Origin: Macrococcus hajekii
GTDB lineage: Bacteria > Bacillota > Bacilli > Staphylococcales > Staphylococcaceae
Length of the DNA stretch: 64,000 nucleotides
Assembly (NCBI RefSeq): GCF_004359505.1
Contig: NZ_SCWE01000002.1
Coordinates: forward strand, 349,665-413,664
Direction: 5' to 3'
Under the pieces are notes generated by a model. That model was given only the letters and a program-made list of their open reading frames with translations, did not search any database and was not told the DNA's origin. The position numbers and the translations under genes are program-made. Shown piece after piece: positions 1-10,910 of the stretch (its first letter is position 1; every line of letters starts with the position of its first letter).

Positions 1-1554
<1,554 letters not shown>

Positions 1555-2658
1555 CTACTCTTTATTAGTTATACTACCTTGATCGACAAAGAATAACTTT
1601 GCCTCTTTGATTGTTTCATGCTCAATGCCATCAACAGAAGTGGTTGTGACAAATGTCTGCACCTTATGTTGAATGGTTGTCAGAAGATGCGTCTGTCTAC
1701 TGTCATCCAGTTCACTTAAAACGTCATCTAATAATAAAATCGGATACTCTCCGACCTCTTCATTAATCAATTCTATTTCTGCTAGTTTAAGTGATAGCGC
1801 TGTTGTCCGCTGCTGGCCCTGTGAACCATAAGTCTGGACATCGATATCGTTAATACTAAAAGTCAGATCGTCCCGGTGAGGGCCGTAAAGACTCGTCATC
1901 CGGTCTATTTCCCGCTCCATCACTGACGACAGCTTAGCATACGTATCCTCCACCATATTGTCACTGATTTCAAGACTTGATTCATAATGGACTGCCAGCG
2001 CTTCAGCACCCTTCGTGATACCGTTATGAATCGCAATCGCCTTCTCTTCCAGCTGATTGATAAACTGCTGACGTCTCAGCGTCAACTTTACGGCATAATC
2101 CGCAAACTGCTGATTGAGTACTTCCAGCATCGTCCGGTCGCTTGTCGCATTTAGCTTCAGTTGCTTTAAATAGTGATTTTTCTGTTTGAGAATGCGCTGA
2201 TAGTTGGATAAATCATTTAAATAAACGGCGGATATCTGCCCGATTTCAATATCGATAAAACGACGGCGTACTTGCGGACTCCCTTTCACCAGATTCAAAT
2301 CTTCCGGTGCAAAAAGAACGACATTCATATGTCCGACATACTGAGTCAATTTACTTTGCTCCAGATGGTTGGCTTTTGCTTTCTTGCCTTTTGAGGAAAT
2401 CTGGAGGGAAAGGGGCATGACACCGTAACGATATTCAAGTTCACCTTCAATCAATGCAAAATCAGACTGCCACTGAATCAGTTCCTTATCTTGTGTTGCA
2501 CGGTGGCTCTTAGCAAGTGCGAGGCAATATATCGCTTCAAGCAGATTGGTTTTACCCTGTGCATTCAAACCGATAAGAACGTTCACTTCATCATGAAAGT
2601 TAAGCGTGACTTGCTCGTAATTACGGAAATGTGTCAGCTTAAGTTGTTTGAGCTTCAT
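1555..2658 (-). CDS. recF: DNA replication and repair protein RecF
   Basis: SMC-like ATPase that helps load RecA at single-stranded gaps. The 367 residues show a Walker A (GLNAQGKT, about 30-37), the ABC-type signature SQGQQR (about 279-284) and Walker B ILLLDD (about 307-312), all at normal family spacing and length. Its ATG overlaps the yaaA stop as ATGA (2655-2658), so the two are translationally coupled, and gyrB starts within 10 nt of its stop. This is the conserved order of the Firmicutes origin cluster. Confidence 0.97.
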   Translation of the reverse strand: MKLKQLKLTHFRNYEQVTLNFHDEVNVLIGLNAQGKTNLLEAIYCLALAKSHRATQDKELIQWQSDFALIEGELEYRYGVMPLSLQISSKGKKAKANHLEQSKLTQYVGHMNVVLFAPEDLNLVKGSPQVRRRFIDIEIGQISAVYLNDLSNYQRILKQKNHYLKQLKLNATSDRTMLEVLNQQFADYAVKLTLRRQQFINQLEEKAIAIHNGITKGAEALAVHYESSLEISDNMVEDTYAKLSSVMEREIDRMTSLYGPHRDDLTFSINDIDVQTYGSQGQQRTTALSLKLAEIELINEEVGEYPILLLDDVLSELDDSRQTHLLTTIQHKVQTFVTTTSVDGIEHETIKEAKLFFVDQGSITNKE

Positions 2659-2879
2659 CCTTCTTCTGAATAAGAAATCTTAAACTTGCCTTCACCTTCA
2701 ATATCAACGATATCATTCTGAGCAAGTTTCTTTCCTCTTCTTGTCTCAAGCGTGCCATTCAAGTAGACCGTGTTCTCTTGTAAAAACCATTTAGCCTGTC
2801 CACCAGTACCGATAATCCCTTCGGATTTAAGTAACTGTCCAAGCGTTACTTGACTATCAAACTCTACTTCTTTCATCAT
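2655..2879 (-). CDS. yaaA: S4-domain RNA-binding protein YaaA (RlbA type)
   Basis: A 74-residue protein with a single S4 fold ([30 protein letters not shown]), matching the small S4 protein that precedes recF in Firmicutes and is linked to ribosome assembly. A longer frame extends to 2954, but the ATG at 2877-2879 has GGAGG 9 nt upstream (2889-2893) and gives the usual length; the extension has no ribosome binding site. A TATAAT box on this strand at 2916-2921 probably drives yaaA-recF-gyrB, downstream of the bdbC terminator. Confidence 0.92.
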   Translation of the reverse strand: MMKEVEFDSQVTLGQLLKSEGIIGTGGQAKWFLQENTVYLNGTLETRRGKKLAQNDIVDIEGEGKFKISYSEEG

Positions 2880-2957
2880 GTCACGGTTCCTCCTATCCGT
2901 ATAAGTCATCATATAATTATACCTTTTTTCAGCAAAAATTGCATGTGTAATCAATTA

Positions 2958-2990
2958 AAAGAAGCGATGGATCATCCATCGCTTCTTTTT
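2958..2990 (-). terminator. Intrinsic terminator after bdbC
   Basis: A perfect 12-bp stem (AAGAAGCGATGG paired with CCATCGCTTCTT) with a 4-nt loop, T-rich on both sides. It ends the bdbD-bdbC unit and separates it from the yaaA promoter. Confidence 0.85.
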
Positions 2991-3405
2991 AACGGTTTAC
3001 TGGGCGTCTGACCATTAACATGCAGACTGTAATCAACAGAAAAGCAGTTCCCGCAAGAAACGGGATCGTAATAAATCCGCCCCAGTTAATATACTGAGTA
3101 CTGCATGGTACGCCGCTGATACATGCCTTGACAGGAGTAAAGCCAGGTACCTTCTGCTCCATATAGTGATAAATCGAAAAACACAAGCCGATAACCGAGA
3201 ATATCAGTATTAGATATTTCATTTTGTATTCTTCCTGCAAAGCAGCGAAACCAACTACAAGTACGAGCGGATACATCAGAATACGCTGGTACCAGCACAG
3301 TTCACACGGTACAAAATGACGAATCTCTGAGAAGAAGAGACTACCCAGCATCGCAATAATAGCGACAAGCCACGCAGCAAAGAACATCATACTATTACGT
3401 GACAT
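2989..3405 (-). CDS. bdbC: Disulfide bond formation protein, DsbB/BdbC type
   Basis: Integral membrane quinone-linked thiol oxidase that re-oxidises a DsbA partner. The 138 residues have four hydrophobic segments, the redox pair CELC (about 34-37) in the first external loop and the second cysteine pair CISGVPC (about 95-101) in the second loop, as in BdbC. The ATG shares one base with the stop of the upstream bdbD (TAATG at 3403-3407), so the two are coupled. In Bacillus and Staphylococcus relatives such pairs serve competence pseudopilins or secreted proteins; the substrate here is unknown. Confidence 0.9.
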   Translation of the reverse strand: MSRNSMMFFAAWLVAIIAMLGSLFFSEIRHFVPCELCWYQRILMYPLVLVVGFAALQEEYKMKYLILIFSVIGLCFSIYHYMEQKVPGFTPVKACISGVPCSTQYINWGGFITIPFLAGTAFLLITVCMLMVRRPVNR

Positions 3406-4067
3406 TATTTTTTAGCCGCTTCTATCGCTTTTTCAAGCGATTCTATATTCAGCTGGTCATTGACGACTTTGCCGTCTACCACAATCGTAGGTGTCTGTGT
3501 CACATTATGTTTTTTATATAACTCGATATCCTTGTTGACTGCTGTATCTTCTTTTGCCGCTGTTACTTGATCAGCATCACTGACACCAACCTTTTCAGCT
3601 GCTTTCTTTACAACGTCTTTTGTCAGCCAGTTATTACCTTCTTCATGAGTTGCGGGCTGAGCTTCAAAAAGTGCATTGTGAAATGCCCAGTACTTTGTAG
3701 GCTCATTTTTCCATACGTATTCTGCTGCATGAGCGCCGATAAGTGAACCTTCACCGTGGAAAGGTGTATTGATGAAGTACATTTTGACGTCACCTTTATC
3801 CACATATTTCTTAATTAGTTCAGGCTGGATCTCCATATCATAATACTTGCAGGCAGGACACATGAAATCGCCAAATTCAACTAATGTAACAGGTGCACTT
3901 TCATCCCCTAACATCGGCTGGCCTGTCACATCTATCTCTCCTGTTTCAGTATTCGCTGTCTCTTCGTCTGATGAATTTTTCTGATTAAAAATAACCATTG
4001 CCGCTATTGCAGCGATGACAATCAATGCCAAAATCATCGCAAAAATCATATTGCTTTTATTTTTCAT
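3405..4067 (-). CDS. bdbD: Thiol:disulfide oxidoreductase, DsbA/BdbD type
   Basis: Membrane-anchored extracytoplasmic thioredoxin-fold oxidase. The 220 residues begin with a short cytoplasmic tail and one N-terminal membrane anchor (about 9-28). The active site CPAC lies in FGDFMCPACKYYD, and the cis-proline loop is TQTPTIVVDG. A longer frame to 4121 exists, but the ATG at 4065-4067 has AGGAG upstream and starts directly before the anchor. It forms a two-gene unit with bdbC, its predicted re-oxidising partner. Confidence 0.92.
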   Translation of the reverse strand: MKNKSNMIFAMILALIVIAAIAAMVIFNQKNSSDEETANTETGEIDVTGQPMLGDESAPVTLVEFGDFMCPACKYYDMEIQPELIKKYVDKGDVKMYFINTPFHGEGSLIGAHAAEYVWKNEPTKYWAFHNALFEAQPATHEEGNNWLTKDVVKKAAEKVGVSDADQVTAAKEDTAVNKDIELYKKHNVTQTPTIVVDGKVVNDQLNIESLEKAIEAAKK

Positions 4068-4160
4068 AATAATCTCCTCATCACAATTAATATATAGTAT
4101 AAATTTTATACTATAGCCCATGATTATGAAAGTAGGGAATGATTAAGATTTTGTGACAAT

Positions 4161-5381
4161 CTATTTCATTTTCAGCGCTTGTCTAAAGTTATTTATAAGC
4201 CCTTTACCATAGCTGAACACACTGCCTTTATAAATACGTGCAGCAAGTAATAAGGCCAGAATAACAGTCACGATAGAGATTACAATACCGATCATCATCT
4301 CAAAATCACTAGTATGCACAGACAATTTTCTCAGCAGCATCACCATAGGCGTGAATAACGGGATATAACTCGTTACTTTTACGAGCATATTGTCAGGCGT
4401 TGATAAATTAAAAATCGCGATATAGAAAGCAGCAAGATTAATAAATGTCACAGGCATCACTGCTTGCGCGATATCTTCAACTCGATTGGTCAATGCACCG
4501 ATAATAGCCGATACACTGACATTCATCATCAGGCCAAGCAGCAGGAAAATCACTGTATAGATGATAATGCTGGTTGTTTCAGGACCTATCGTCACATCAA
4601 ATGACTTCAGCACATCTCCCAGATCAAGTAGATAAATAGAGGCGACTATCGTTAATCCGACCGCTAGCATCTGAGTGAGAGCAACGGCAAGAATCGCAGA
4701 AATCTTCGCCATCAGATGATTAACAGGTGATACACTCGTCACAATCATCTCAATCACTCGGGATGATTTTTCCATCGCTATTTCTGTCGCTATCTGACTC
4801 GCATAGTTCAATGAAACCATGAAAATCAGAAAAAGACCGATATACACGATAGCGGTATTAATAAACTTCTGCTGATCATCCAACTGTTTATCCTGACTGC
4901 CGATCAGCTGTTCACTAACATCTGCTGGTGCTGTCAGAGAGTTCAGTTCAGCTGGTGATAAGTCAAGCGTCTGTGCGATACGGCTGCTCTGTAAAGTAGA
5001 TAGAATAGTCTGAACGGGCTTAATGTCTGCGCTGTCTTTTGAATAGACTGTCGCATTCAGGCGCCCTTTATTTTCCTTAATCTCAATCAGCTGTTTATAT
5101 ATCTCGTCCTCTATCCCTTTTTTACCTGCTGCTCGATCAGTTTTCTTGAAGTTCATCTCTTTATCGGTCTGCTGATAGAGTTTAATAAATGCATCCTGCA
5201 GCTCAGGAGGTGCTGCTACGGCGATCACATCATCCTCACTATGATCAAAAAAATCTATAATTTTATCTATGTTACTAAGCCCAATAACCGCAAGCATCAG
5301 GATTAATGTTGTAATAATAAAGGATTTACTTGTCACTTTTTTGAGATACGTCATTGAAAATGTCGACATAAATTTATTCAT
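4161..5381 (-). CDS. ABC-2 type transporter permease (NatB/YhaP-like)
   Basis: Membrane subunit of an ABC-2 family exporter. The 406 residues have one N-terminal helix (about 17-37), a large extracytoplasmic domain of about 130 residues, then five to six clustered helices to the C terminus, the topology of NatB/YhaP. Its start overlaps the stop of the ATPase gene by 8 nt, so they form one transporter. NatAB of B. subtilis exports sodium; the substrate here is not shown by sequence. Its position between dnaN and yaaA is unusual. Confidence 0.85.
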   Translation of the reverse strand: MNKFMSTFSMTYLKKVTSKSFIITTLILMLAVIGLSNIDKIIDFFDHSEDDVIAVAAPPELQDAFIKLYQQTDKEMNFKKTDRAAGKKGIEDEIYKQLIEIKENKGRLNATVYSKDSADIKPVQTILSTLQSSRIAQTLDLSPAELNSLTAPADVSEQLIGSQDKQLDDQQKFINTAIVYIGLFLIFMVSLNYASQIATEIAMEKSSRVIEMIVTSVSPVNHLMAKISAILAVALTQMLAVGLTIVASIYLLDLGDVLKSFDVTIGPETTSIIIYTVIFLLLGLMMNVSVSAIIGALTNRVEDIAQAVMPVTFINLAAFYIAIFNLSTPDNMLVKVTSYIPLFTPMVMLLRKLSVHTSDFEMMIGIVISIVTVILALLLAARIYKGSVFSYGKGLINNFRQALKMK

Positions 5382-6270
5382 GATGGCGTCCTACCTTTGC
5401 AAGGAATATATCGTTAAGTGAAGGTTCTGCCACTTCAAATCGTGAAACGTAGCCCAATCTGCTGACGGCCTCAAACACACGCGGTGCTGCTTCCATATCA
5501 TCGATGGTCAGCTTGACATCCTGCCTGTTCTCTTTATAGGCGATGACATGAGGAATCTCCTGCAGATGACTGAAGTCATGGTCACCACGAATAATAATCT
5601 CTTTACGGCCAAAATCCTGTTTGACCTGCTGAATATTACCTTCTACAACAGTCAGCCCTCTATCTAAAATGCATACTCTGTCACACATTTCCTCTACATG
5701 CTCCATGCGATGTGAACTGAAGACGATTGTCGCACCGCTGTCATTGATCTCTTTGACCGCTGATTTCAGCAGTTCTACATTCACTGGGTCAAGTCCACTG
5801 AAGGGTTCATCCAGGATCAGCAGCTCTGGTTGATGAATGATGGCGCCTATCAGCTGTATTTTCTGCTGATTCCCTTTTGATAATGCTTCAATTTTCTTTT
5901 CTTTATTCTCAGTCACTTCAAAACGTTCGAGCCAGTAGTCAATCTCTCTGCTGATATCCCTCTTTTTCATCCCTTTCAGACTAGCTAAGTAGGTGAGCTG
6001 TTCACTCACTTTCAGTTTTGGATTAAGACCTCTTTCCTCTGGTAAATAACCGATTCGGTCGGTCACCTGATAGTTGATAGGTTGACCCTTGTAGGAGATA
6101 ACACCGGTGTCACGCTCAAGTAAACCTAAAATCATTCGAAAAGTCGTTGTTTTACCTGCCCCATTTCCTCCTAAAAACCCAAGCATTTCTCCCGCCGGTA
6201 CTTCAAACGTCAAATCATCGACAGCTTTAAAATGGCCAAACTTCTTTGTCACATTCTGAATATTTAACAT
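5374..6270 (-). CDS. ABC transporter ATP-binding protein (NatA/YhaQ-like)
   Basis: ATPase partner of the ABC-2 permease encoded directly downstream. The 298 residues show Walker A GGNGAGKTT (about 34-42), the signature LSKGNQQKI, Walker B LLILDEPFSGLDP and the switch histidine in VFSSHRMEH. The C-terminal 80 residues (after VVEGNIQQVKQDFGRK) are the extension typical of the NatA/YhaQ group. It is separated from dnaN by a terminator, so it should have its own promoter in or near 6271-6300. Confidence 0.88.
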   Translation of the reverse strand: MLNIQNVTKKFGHFKAVDDLTFEVPAGEMLGFLGGNGAGKTTTFRMILGLLERDTGVISYKGQPINYQVTDRIGYLPEERGLNPKLKVSEQLTYLASLKGMKKRDISREIDYWLERFEVTENKEKKIEALSKGNQQKIQLIGAIIHQPELLILDEPFSGLDPVNVELLKSAVKEINDSGATIVFSSHRMEHVEEMCDRVCILDRGLTVVEGNIQQVKQDFGRKEIIIRGDHDFSHLQEIPHVIAYKENRQDVKLTIDDMEAAPRVFEAVSRLGYVSRFEVAEPSLNDIFLAKVGRHHE

Positions 6271-6300
6271 AAAACACCATCCTTTCCATTTAATCTTATC

Positions 6301-6333
6301 AAAAAAAGACCTATGCCGGATAGCATAGGTCTA
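6301..6333 (-). terminator. Intrinsic terminator after dnaN
   Basis: On the minus strand a 10-bp stem (AGACCTATGC with GCATAGGTCT) closes a 6-nt loop and is followed by seven T residues. It ends the dnaA-dnaN transcript and isolates the ABC transporter genes downstream. Confidence 0.9.
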
Positions 6334-6338
6334 AAAAC

Positions 6339-7472
6339 TTAATACGTACGAATTGGAAGAATTAACTGAATGACATTGTCATCGTCCTGAGGCTTCAGGA
6401 TAAAAGGACGCATCGTTCCGAAAAATTCGATATTCACTTCACTGTTATCGATAGCTTTAAGAGCATCCATCATATATTTAGAGTTAAAGGAAATCTTGAG
6501 TTCCTCACCTTCAAATTGAGAAGTTTTAACATCTTCTTTTACCGTACCGATTTCAGGTGATGTAGAAGATAACTCAACCAGCTCACTTGCAGTCGATAAT
6601 TTGATGACATTATTCCCACCCTCACGCGCGAGTAAAGAAGCACGGTCTATCGCATGGTAGAACTCATTGTTGTCAATAGTCAGTGATGTCTCATAACTTT
6701 CCGGGAATAACCTGCTCGTATCCGGATAATTTCCTTCAAGCAGACGAGAAATAAACTGAATATGTCCTACTTTGAATAAAACTTGGCTGGCTGCGAAGAA
6801 GACATCAATTGATTCATCTTCATCATTGATAATCTTGTTAAGTTCACTCAGCGCTTTTCCTGGAATAATAATATTGATGTTCTCGATAGTGTTATTTTCA
6901 AGCGGCAGTCGACGTAATGCCAGGCGATGTGAATCTGTTGCAGTACAGCTCAGAATGTTGTCTTGAATCAGCCAGTTAACGCCTGTCAGTACAGGTCGTG
7001 TTTCTGAGGTGGACACTGCGAAGTTAGTTTGTCGAATCATATTTTTCAGTACTTTAACTGGTAATGTGATGACATTGTCTTCAGATACTTGAGGTAACAA
7101 TGGATATTGATCTGGATCGAGACCTGAAACATTGAATTCAGATTGACCTGACGTGATTTTCGCTTGAAATTGAGCATTAGTTTCAATAGTGACATCAGAT
7201 GCAGGTAGCTTCTTAATAATATCAACGAAGAAGCGGCCAGGTAGAACGATTGAGCCTTTTTCCTGAATAGTTGCAATCTGATCACGATTAACTTCAGCTG
7301 GAATTGTAATCTCAATCGATACTTCAGAATCAGAACCTGTCAGTAATATACTGTTGTCAGTAGCATCAATTTTAATACCTGTCAGAATCGGTAAGGTTGT
7401 ACGTGGTGAGATAGCTTTAAGTGTGTCATTCAGTTGATTGATGAAATAATCTCTTTGGATTGTGAATTTCAT
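6339..7472 (-). CDS. dnaN: DNA polymerase III beta subunit (sliding clamp)
   Basis: Processivity clamp that encircles DNA and tethers polymerase III. The 377 residues begin MKFTIQRDYFINQLNDTLKAISPRTTLPILTGI and end with the conserved QLILPIRTY, the usual length for three tandem clamp domains. It follows dnaA after 173 bp that hold the unwinding half of the origin, the standard order. Confidence 0.98.
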   Translation of the reverse strand: MKFTIQRDYFINQLNDTLKAISPRTTLPILTGIKIDATDNSILLTGSDSEVSIEITIPAEVNRDQIATIQEKGSIVLPGRFFVDIIKKLPASDVTIETNAQFQAKITSGQSEFNVSGLDPDQYPLLPQVSEDNVITLPVKVLKNMIRQTNFAVSTSETRPVLTGVNWLIQDNILSCTATDSHRLALRRLPLENNTIENINIIIPGKALSELNKIINDEDESIDVFFAASQVLFKVGHIQFISRLLEGNYPDTSRLFPESYETSLTIDNNEFYHAIDRASLLAREGGNNVIKLSTASELVELSSTSPEIGTVKEDVKTSQFEGEELKISFNSKYMMDALKAIDNSEVNIEFFGTMRPFILKPQDDDNVIQLILPIRTY

Positions 7473-7523
7473 ATAGATACTCCTTATCGTCGTTATATAT
7501 ATTATATTATCTCTTTTAAAATC

Positions 7524-7643
7524 GTAATAATAGTAATAGGGGGTGTGAATAGGTGGATAAGTGATGTGAAACCTACGCCGACAAGATATCCACCTGTTGA
7601 TAAAGTGTGGATAAGGTTGTTTTATTTATTCACACTATCCACA
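7524..7643. other. oriC unwinding region with DnaA-trio and DnaA boxes
   Basis: Between dnaA and dnaN. Read in the dnaA direction (minus strand) it holds boxes close to TTATNCACA at 7635-7643 (one mismatch), 7626-7634 (perfect), 7606-7614 (perfect), 7552-7560 and 7544-7552 (one mismatch each, end to end). These are followed by a G/C tract (7539-7543), then a run of 3-nt repeats TAATAATAGTAATAG on the plus strand (7525-7539), then AT-rich DNA to about 7510. This order, double box, GC cluster, trios, AT-rich, is that of the basal unwinding system described for B. subtilis. Confidence 0.8.
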
Positions 7644-7645
7644 AC

Positions 7646-8977
7646 TTACCCAGAGATTTCTTTTTCAAGATTTTGAATCTCTTTTGCCAGTTTACTGTCG
7701 TTTTCTATCTGATTTTTGATTTTCTCATGTGCATGGATGACTGTCGTATGATCGCGGCCGCCGAATTCCTCACCGATTTTAGGAAGTGAGTAATCTGTCA
7801 GTTCACGTGCCAGATACATCGCAATTTGACGCGGGAAAACAATAGATTTAGTCCGTTTTTTAGCGCTGAAATCTTCCAGTCGTACATTATAATAGGCTCC
7901 TACTATCGTCTGAATATCCTGAATGCTGATTTTTTTAGGTTTATTGGTAGCGATGATATCTTTTAGTGCTTCTGCGACTAAATCAGGTGTCAATTCACGC
8001 TTTACAAGCTTTGAATAAGCACTGACGCGTGTAAGAGCGCCTTCCAGCTCTCTGATGTTAGAGTGGATTTGGCTTGCGATATAAAGCATAGCTTCATTAG
8101 GAATTTCAATATTTTCTTCTTCAGATTTCTTGCGTAAAATAGCAATTCTTGTTTCCAGATCTGGCGGCGTGACATCTGTGATGAGACCCCACTCGAAGCG
8201 AGAACGCAGACGATCTTCAAGCGTCGGTATCTCCTTAGGTGCCCGGTCACTGGATATTACAATCTGCTTATGATTCTGATGTAGTTCATTAAAGGTATGG
8301 AAGAATTCTTCCTGCGTTGACTCCTTGCCGGCTAAAAATTGAATATCATCGATGAGTAAAACATCGACATTACGATATTTAGAGCGAAATTCCTCTGTTT
8401 TATTGTCTTTAATGGAATTGATGAATTCATTTGTGAATTTTTCACTTGATGTATAGACGACTTGCGCATTGTCCTTATGTTCCATTACGTAATGCCCGAT
8501 TGCATGCATTAGATGTGTTTTACCTAAACCGACGCCCCCATAAATAAAGAGAGGATTGTATGCTTTAGCAGGTGCTTCTGCTACAGCGAGAGAAGCAGCA
8601 TGACTGAAACGATTGCCACTACCAATGACAAAGGTATCAAAGGTATTATCTACATTCAGCTGGTTAGGTAGAATTTCGCTGTCATTATGTTTTACCGGTT
8701 CAGGTTCAGGTACCATCATTTCTTCTGTATCGCCATTAGAGATAATTTTAATGGTCAATTTTTCACCAATAGTCTCCTGGATAGTCTCCTGGATAACAGA
8801 GATATAGTTTTTGACGAGCCAATCAGCGTTGAAAGCAGTCGGTGCCTCAATGACGATATGGTGATTATCGAGGGTTTTAACTTTAGTATTTACAAACCAT
8901 GTTTGATAGCTAGGCGCAGACAATTTTTTTTCAAGATTTTCGAGGACTTTTGTCCATATAGAATCAATACCGCTCAT
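7646..8977 (-). CDS. dnaA: Chromosomal replication initiator protein DnaA
   Basis: AAA+ initiator that binds DnaA boxes and melts the origin. The 443 residues show domain I ([21 protein letters not shown]), Walker [10 protein letters not shown], Walker [10 protein letters not shown], and the C-terminal box-binding helix-turn-helix with the signature [22 protein letters not shown] box on this strand at 9017-9022 lies between DnaA boxes 9009-9017 and 9029-9037, which suggests autoregulation. Confidence 0.98.
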   Translation of the reverse strand: MSGIDSIWTKVLENLEKKLSAPSYQTWFVNTKVKTLDNHHIVIEAPTAFNADWLVKNYISVIQETIQETIGEKLTIKIISNGDTEEMMVPEPEPVKHNDSEILPNQLNVDNTFDTFVIGSGNRFSHAASLAVAEAPAKAYNPLFIYGGVGLGKTHLMHAIGHYVMEHKDNAQVVYTSSEKFTNEFINSIKDNKTEEFRSKYRNVDVLLIDDIQFLAGKESTQEEFFHTFNELHQNHKQIVISSDRAPKEIPTLEDRLRSRFEWGLITDVTPPDLETRIAILRKKSEEENIEIPNEAMLYIASQIHSNIRELEGALTRVSAYSKLVKRELTPDLVAEALKDIIATNKPKKISIQDIQTIVGAYYNVRLEDFSAKKRTKSIVFPRQIAMYLARELTDYSLPKIGEEFGGRDHTTVIHAHEKIKNQIENDSKLAKEIQNLEKEISG

Positions 8978-9008
8978 ATTGTGCCTCTTTCTTTAATTTT
9001 TTATCATT

Positions 9009-9320
9009 TTATTCACAGTATAATGAGCTGTGTATAAGGTTAAGCACAAGGTGTGAATAATTATCCACATCTTATCCACAATCTGTGGATAAGATTATTA
9101 TATAGATTCATTTCCACACGAAATATAAACAGAATGATAACAAATAAATCTAGTAATATCAATAGTTTTGTAGAGTTATCCACAAATAAAAAATTAACCA
9201 CATAGTAAGTTATACACAACTGTGTATTCGTGGATAATGAATTTTAAAAGCTGTGTATAATTTTAAAGACTTAAGAAATATCCACAGTTAGACGAATGAG
9301 CCATGTGGATAAGTGGATAA
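9009..9320. other. oriC DnaA-box cluster upstream of dnaA
   Basis: Perfect TTATNCACA matches on the plus strand at 9009-9017, 9061-9069, 9072-9080, 9176-9184 and 9210-9218, and on the minus strand at 9029-9037, 9052-9060, 9084-9092, 9252-9260 and 9304-9312. One-mismatch copies lie near 9229-9237, 9278-9286 and 9312-9320. The density in this non-coding 470-bp stretch, between dnaA and rpmH, marks the box-rich half of a bipartite Firmicutes oriC. Confidence 0.92.
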
Positions 9321-9349
9321 CTTGGTGACTATAAATTTACATGTAAAAC

Positions 9350-9378
9350 TTGCATAGATTTGTGTAATTTGCTATACT
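9350..9378 (+). promoter_or_regulatory. Promoter of rpmH
   Basis: TTGCAT (9350-9355), a 17-bp spacer and TATACT (9373-9378), about 66 nt before the rpmH start. It lies just outside the DnaA-box cluster. Confidence 0.8.
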
Positions 9379-9444
9379 TCAGTAGTTATTGTCGATCACA
9401 TATAAGTGAATAATAGATAAATAAGCAAACAGGAGGTGTCCTAA

Positions 9445-9582
9445 GTGGTAAAACGTACTTATCAACCAAATAAACGTAAACATAGTAAAGTTCACGGTTT
9501 CCGTGCACGTATGAGCACTAAAAATGGTCGTCGAGTTCTTGCTCGCCGTCGTCGTAAAGGCAGAAAAGTATTATCAGCTTAA
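9445..9582 (+). CDS. rpmH: Ribosomal protein bL34
   Basis: A 45-residue, very basic protein ([23 protein letters not shown], ending KGRKVLSA), the full length and sequence pattern of bL34 of the large ribosomal subunit. It starts at GTG 9445 with a perfect AGGAGGTG at 9431-9438. It is the first rightward gene from oriC and is followed by a terminator, then rnpA, the conserved rpmH-rnpA pair. Confidence 0.97.
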   Translation: MVKRTYQPNKRKHSKVHGFRARMSTKNGRRVLARRRRKGRKVLSA

Positions 9583-9609
9583 GATCACTCTTGCAGTGGT
9601 CTTTTTTTT
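9582..9609 (+). terminator. Terminator or attenuator between rpmH and rnpA
   Basis: AGATCACT pairs with AGTGGTCT (one G-T pair) around a 5-nt loop and is followed by eight T residues. It probably lowers rnpA expression relative to rpmH. Confidence 0.85.
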
Positions 9610-9664
9610 GTTTAAATGCAGTGAGCCATTTAGTATAATTGGAGAAAACGTGCGACAGAAGTGA

Positions 9665-10021
9665 GTGAAAACGTTGGAGAAAAGTTATCGGATTAAAAGA
9701 AATGAAGATTTTCAGAATGTCTATAAGAAGGGCAAGTCGGTCGCTAATCGGCAGTTCGTGATATATCGTTTTGATAAAAAAGAAGCAGAGCACTTCAGAC
9801 TCGGTATTTCTGTCTCAAAAAAATTAGGCAACGCGGTTGTCCGTAATCGAATTAAGCGTTCTATTCGTGAAAGCTTTACACGACATAAGGATGATATTTT
9901 AGCAGCGGATTTTATTGTAGTTGCTCGTAAACCTGCTGCCGATATGTCAGTAGAAGAGGTCAATAAAAGTCTTGAACATGTAATGAAGATAGCCAAAGGA
10001 TTTAATAAACGTATTAAATAA
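9665..10021 (+). CDS. rnpA: Ribonuclease P protein component
   Basis: Basic protein cofactor of RNase P, which matures tRNA 5' ends. The 118 residues contain the RNA-binding signature GNAVVRNRIKRSIRESF and closely resemble the S. aureus protein as I recall it. The GTG at 9665 gives the usual N terminus; a TTG three codons later is the alternative, and the Shine-Dalgarno sequence is weak for both. Confidence 0.95.
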   Translation: MKTLEKSYRIKRNEDFQNVYKKGKSVANRQFVIYRFDKKEAEHFRLGISVSKKLGNAVVRNRIKRSIRESFTRHKDDILAADFIVVARKPAADMSVEEVNKSLEHVMKIAKGFNKRIK

Positions 10022-10033
10022 GGAGGCGCTGCA

Positions 10034-10786
10034 ATGCAGGATAGATTTAGAGGGGCGACAGTAGAGGAAGCGGTACAGCAAGGTCTGAAGTCATGGCATG
10101 TGGATGAACAGCAAGTTAAAATTGAGGTAGAAGATCAAGGTAAAAAGGGTCTATTCGGTTTTGGCAGAAGAGAAGCTATCGTATCGCTGACAATTATTGA
10201 TCCAGAACTGAAGAAATATACACTGGCTGAACTGAAAAACCGAACAGTTGAAAAAGAAGCTGGTCAGGAGAATGAAGCTAAAGATGAGCCTGAGATTGAA
10301 CGAGTCAGTGTCCCTAAAAAAGATTTGACGGCATCAGCCGAAAAAACATTAAGCTATGTGGTTGCTGTGCTGGAAGAAATGAATATCAGTGCGTCAGGTG
10401 AAGTGATAGCTAAAGGAAATGAAGTGACCCTCAATCTTGTTTCAGAAGATGCGGCAAGAATCATCGGTAAACGTGGCCACGTGCTTAATGCGCTGCAAGT
10501 AATCGCTCAGACTTATATCCAGCAGGTTCATAAGGGTTATATTACTTTAATGCTTGATATCGAGAATTATCGGGAGAAACGTAAAGAAATTCTTGAAAAT
10601 CTTGCACTTAATATGGCAAATAAAGCATTAGATGATGAAGAAATGGTCAAATTTGAGCCAATGCCGAACTATGAACGAAAAATCATTCATCAAGTATTAG
10701 GACGTATCCCGAATATTGAGACTTATTCTGAAGGACGAGAACCTCACCGGTATCTTGTTATTAGAGCGAAGCCACACCGTCAATAA
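10034..10786 (+). CDS. khpB: RNA-binding protein KhpB (Jag)
   Basis: RNA-binding protein that works with KhpA in post-transcriptional control and cell elongation in Firmicutes. The 250 residues contain an N-terminal Jag domain (about 1-50; ATVEEAVQQGL, KGLFGFGRREA), a charged linker, a KH domain (about 105-175; AARIIGKRGHVLNALQ) and a C-terminal R3H domain (about 180-248; YERKIIHQVL, GREPHRYLVI). AAGGAGG lies just upstream of the ATG. The usual yidC between rnpA and jag of some Firmicutes is absent here, as in staphylococci. Confidence 0.93.
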   Translation: MQDRFRGATVEEAVQQGLKSWHVDEQQVKIEVEDQGKKGLFGFGRREAIVSLTIIDPELKKYTLAELKNRTVEKEAGQENEAKDEPEIERVSVPKKDLTASAEKTLSYVVAVLEEMNISASGEVIAKGNEVTLNLVSEDAARIIGKRGHVLNALQVIAQTYIQQVHKGYITLMLDIENYREKRKEILENLALNMANKALDDEEMVKFEPMPNYERKIIHQVLGRIPNIETYSEGREPHRYLVIRAKPHRQ

Positions 10787-10798
10787 TATAATAAGTAA

Positions 10799-10830
10799 TT
10801 AACTCTAAAAACTTTTGTTTTTAGAGTTAA
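10799..10830 (+). terminator. Bidirectional hairpin after khpB
   Basis: A perfect 14-bp stem (TTAACTCTAAAAAC with GTTTTTAGAGTTAA) closes a 4-nt loop. The T-tract after it is poor, so termination may be partial. Confidence 0.65.
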
Positions 10831-10910
10831 TCTATTTATTCAGAGCATATGGATTTGTTTTTATCACTATTCATCTTACAATCAACGGATGAGTAAACGG
10901 AGGTAATCAT

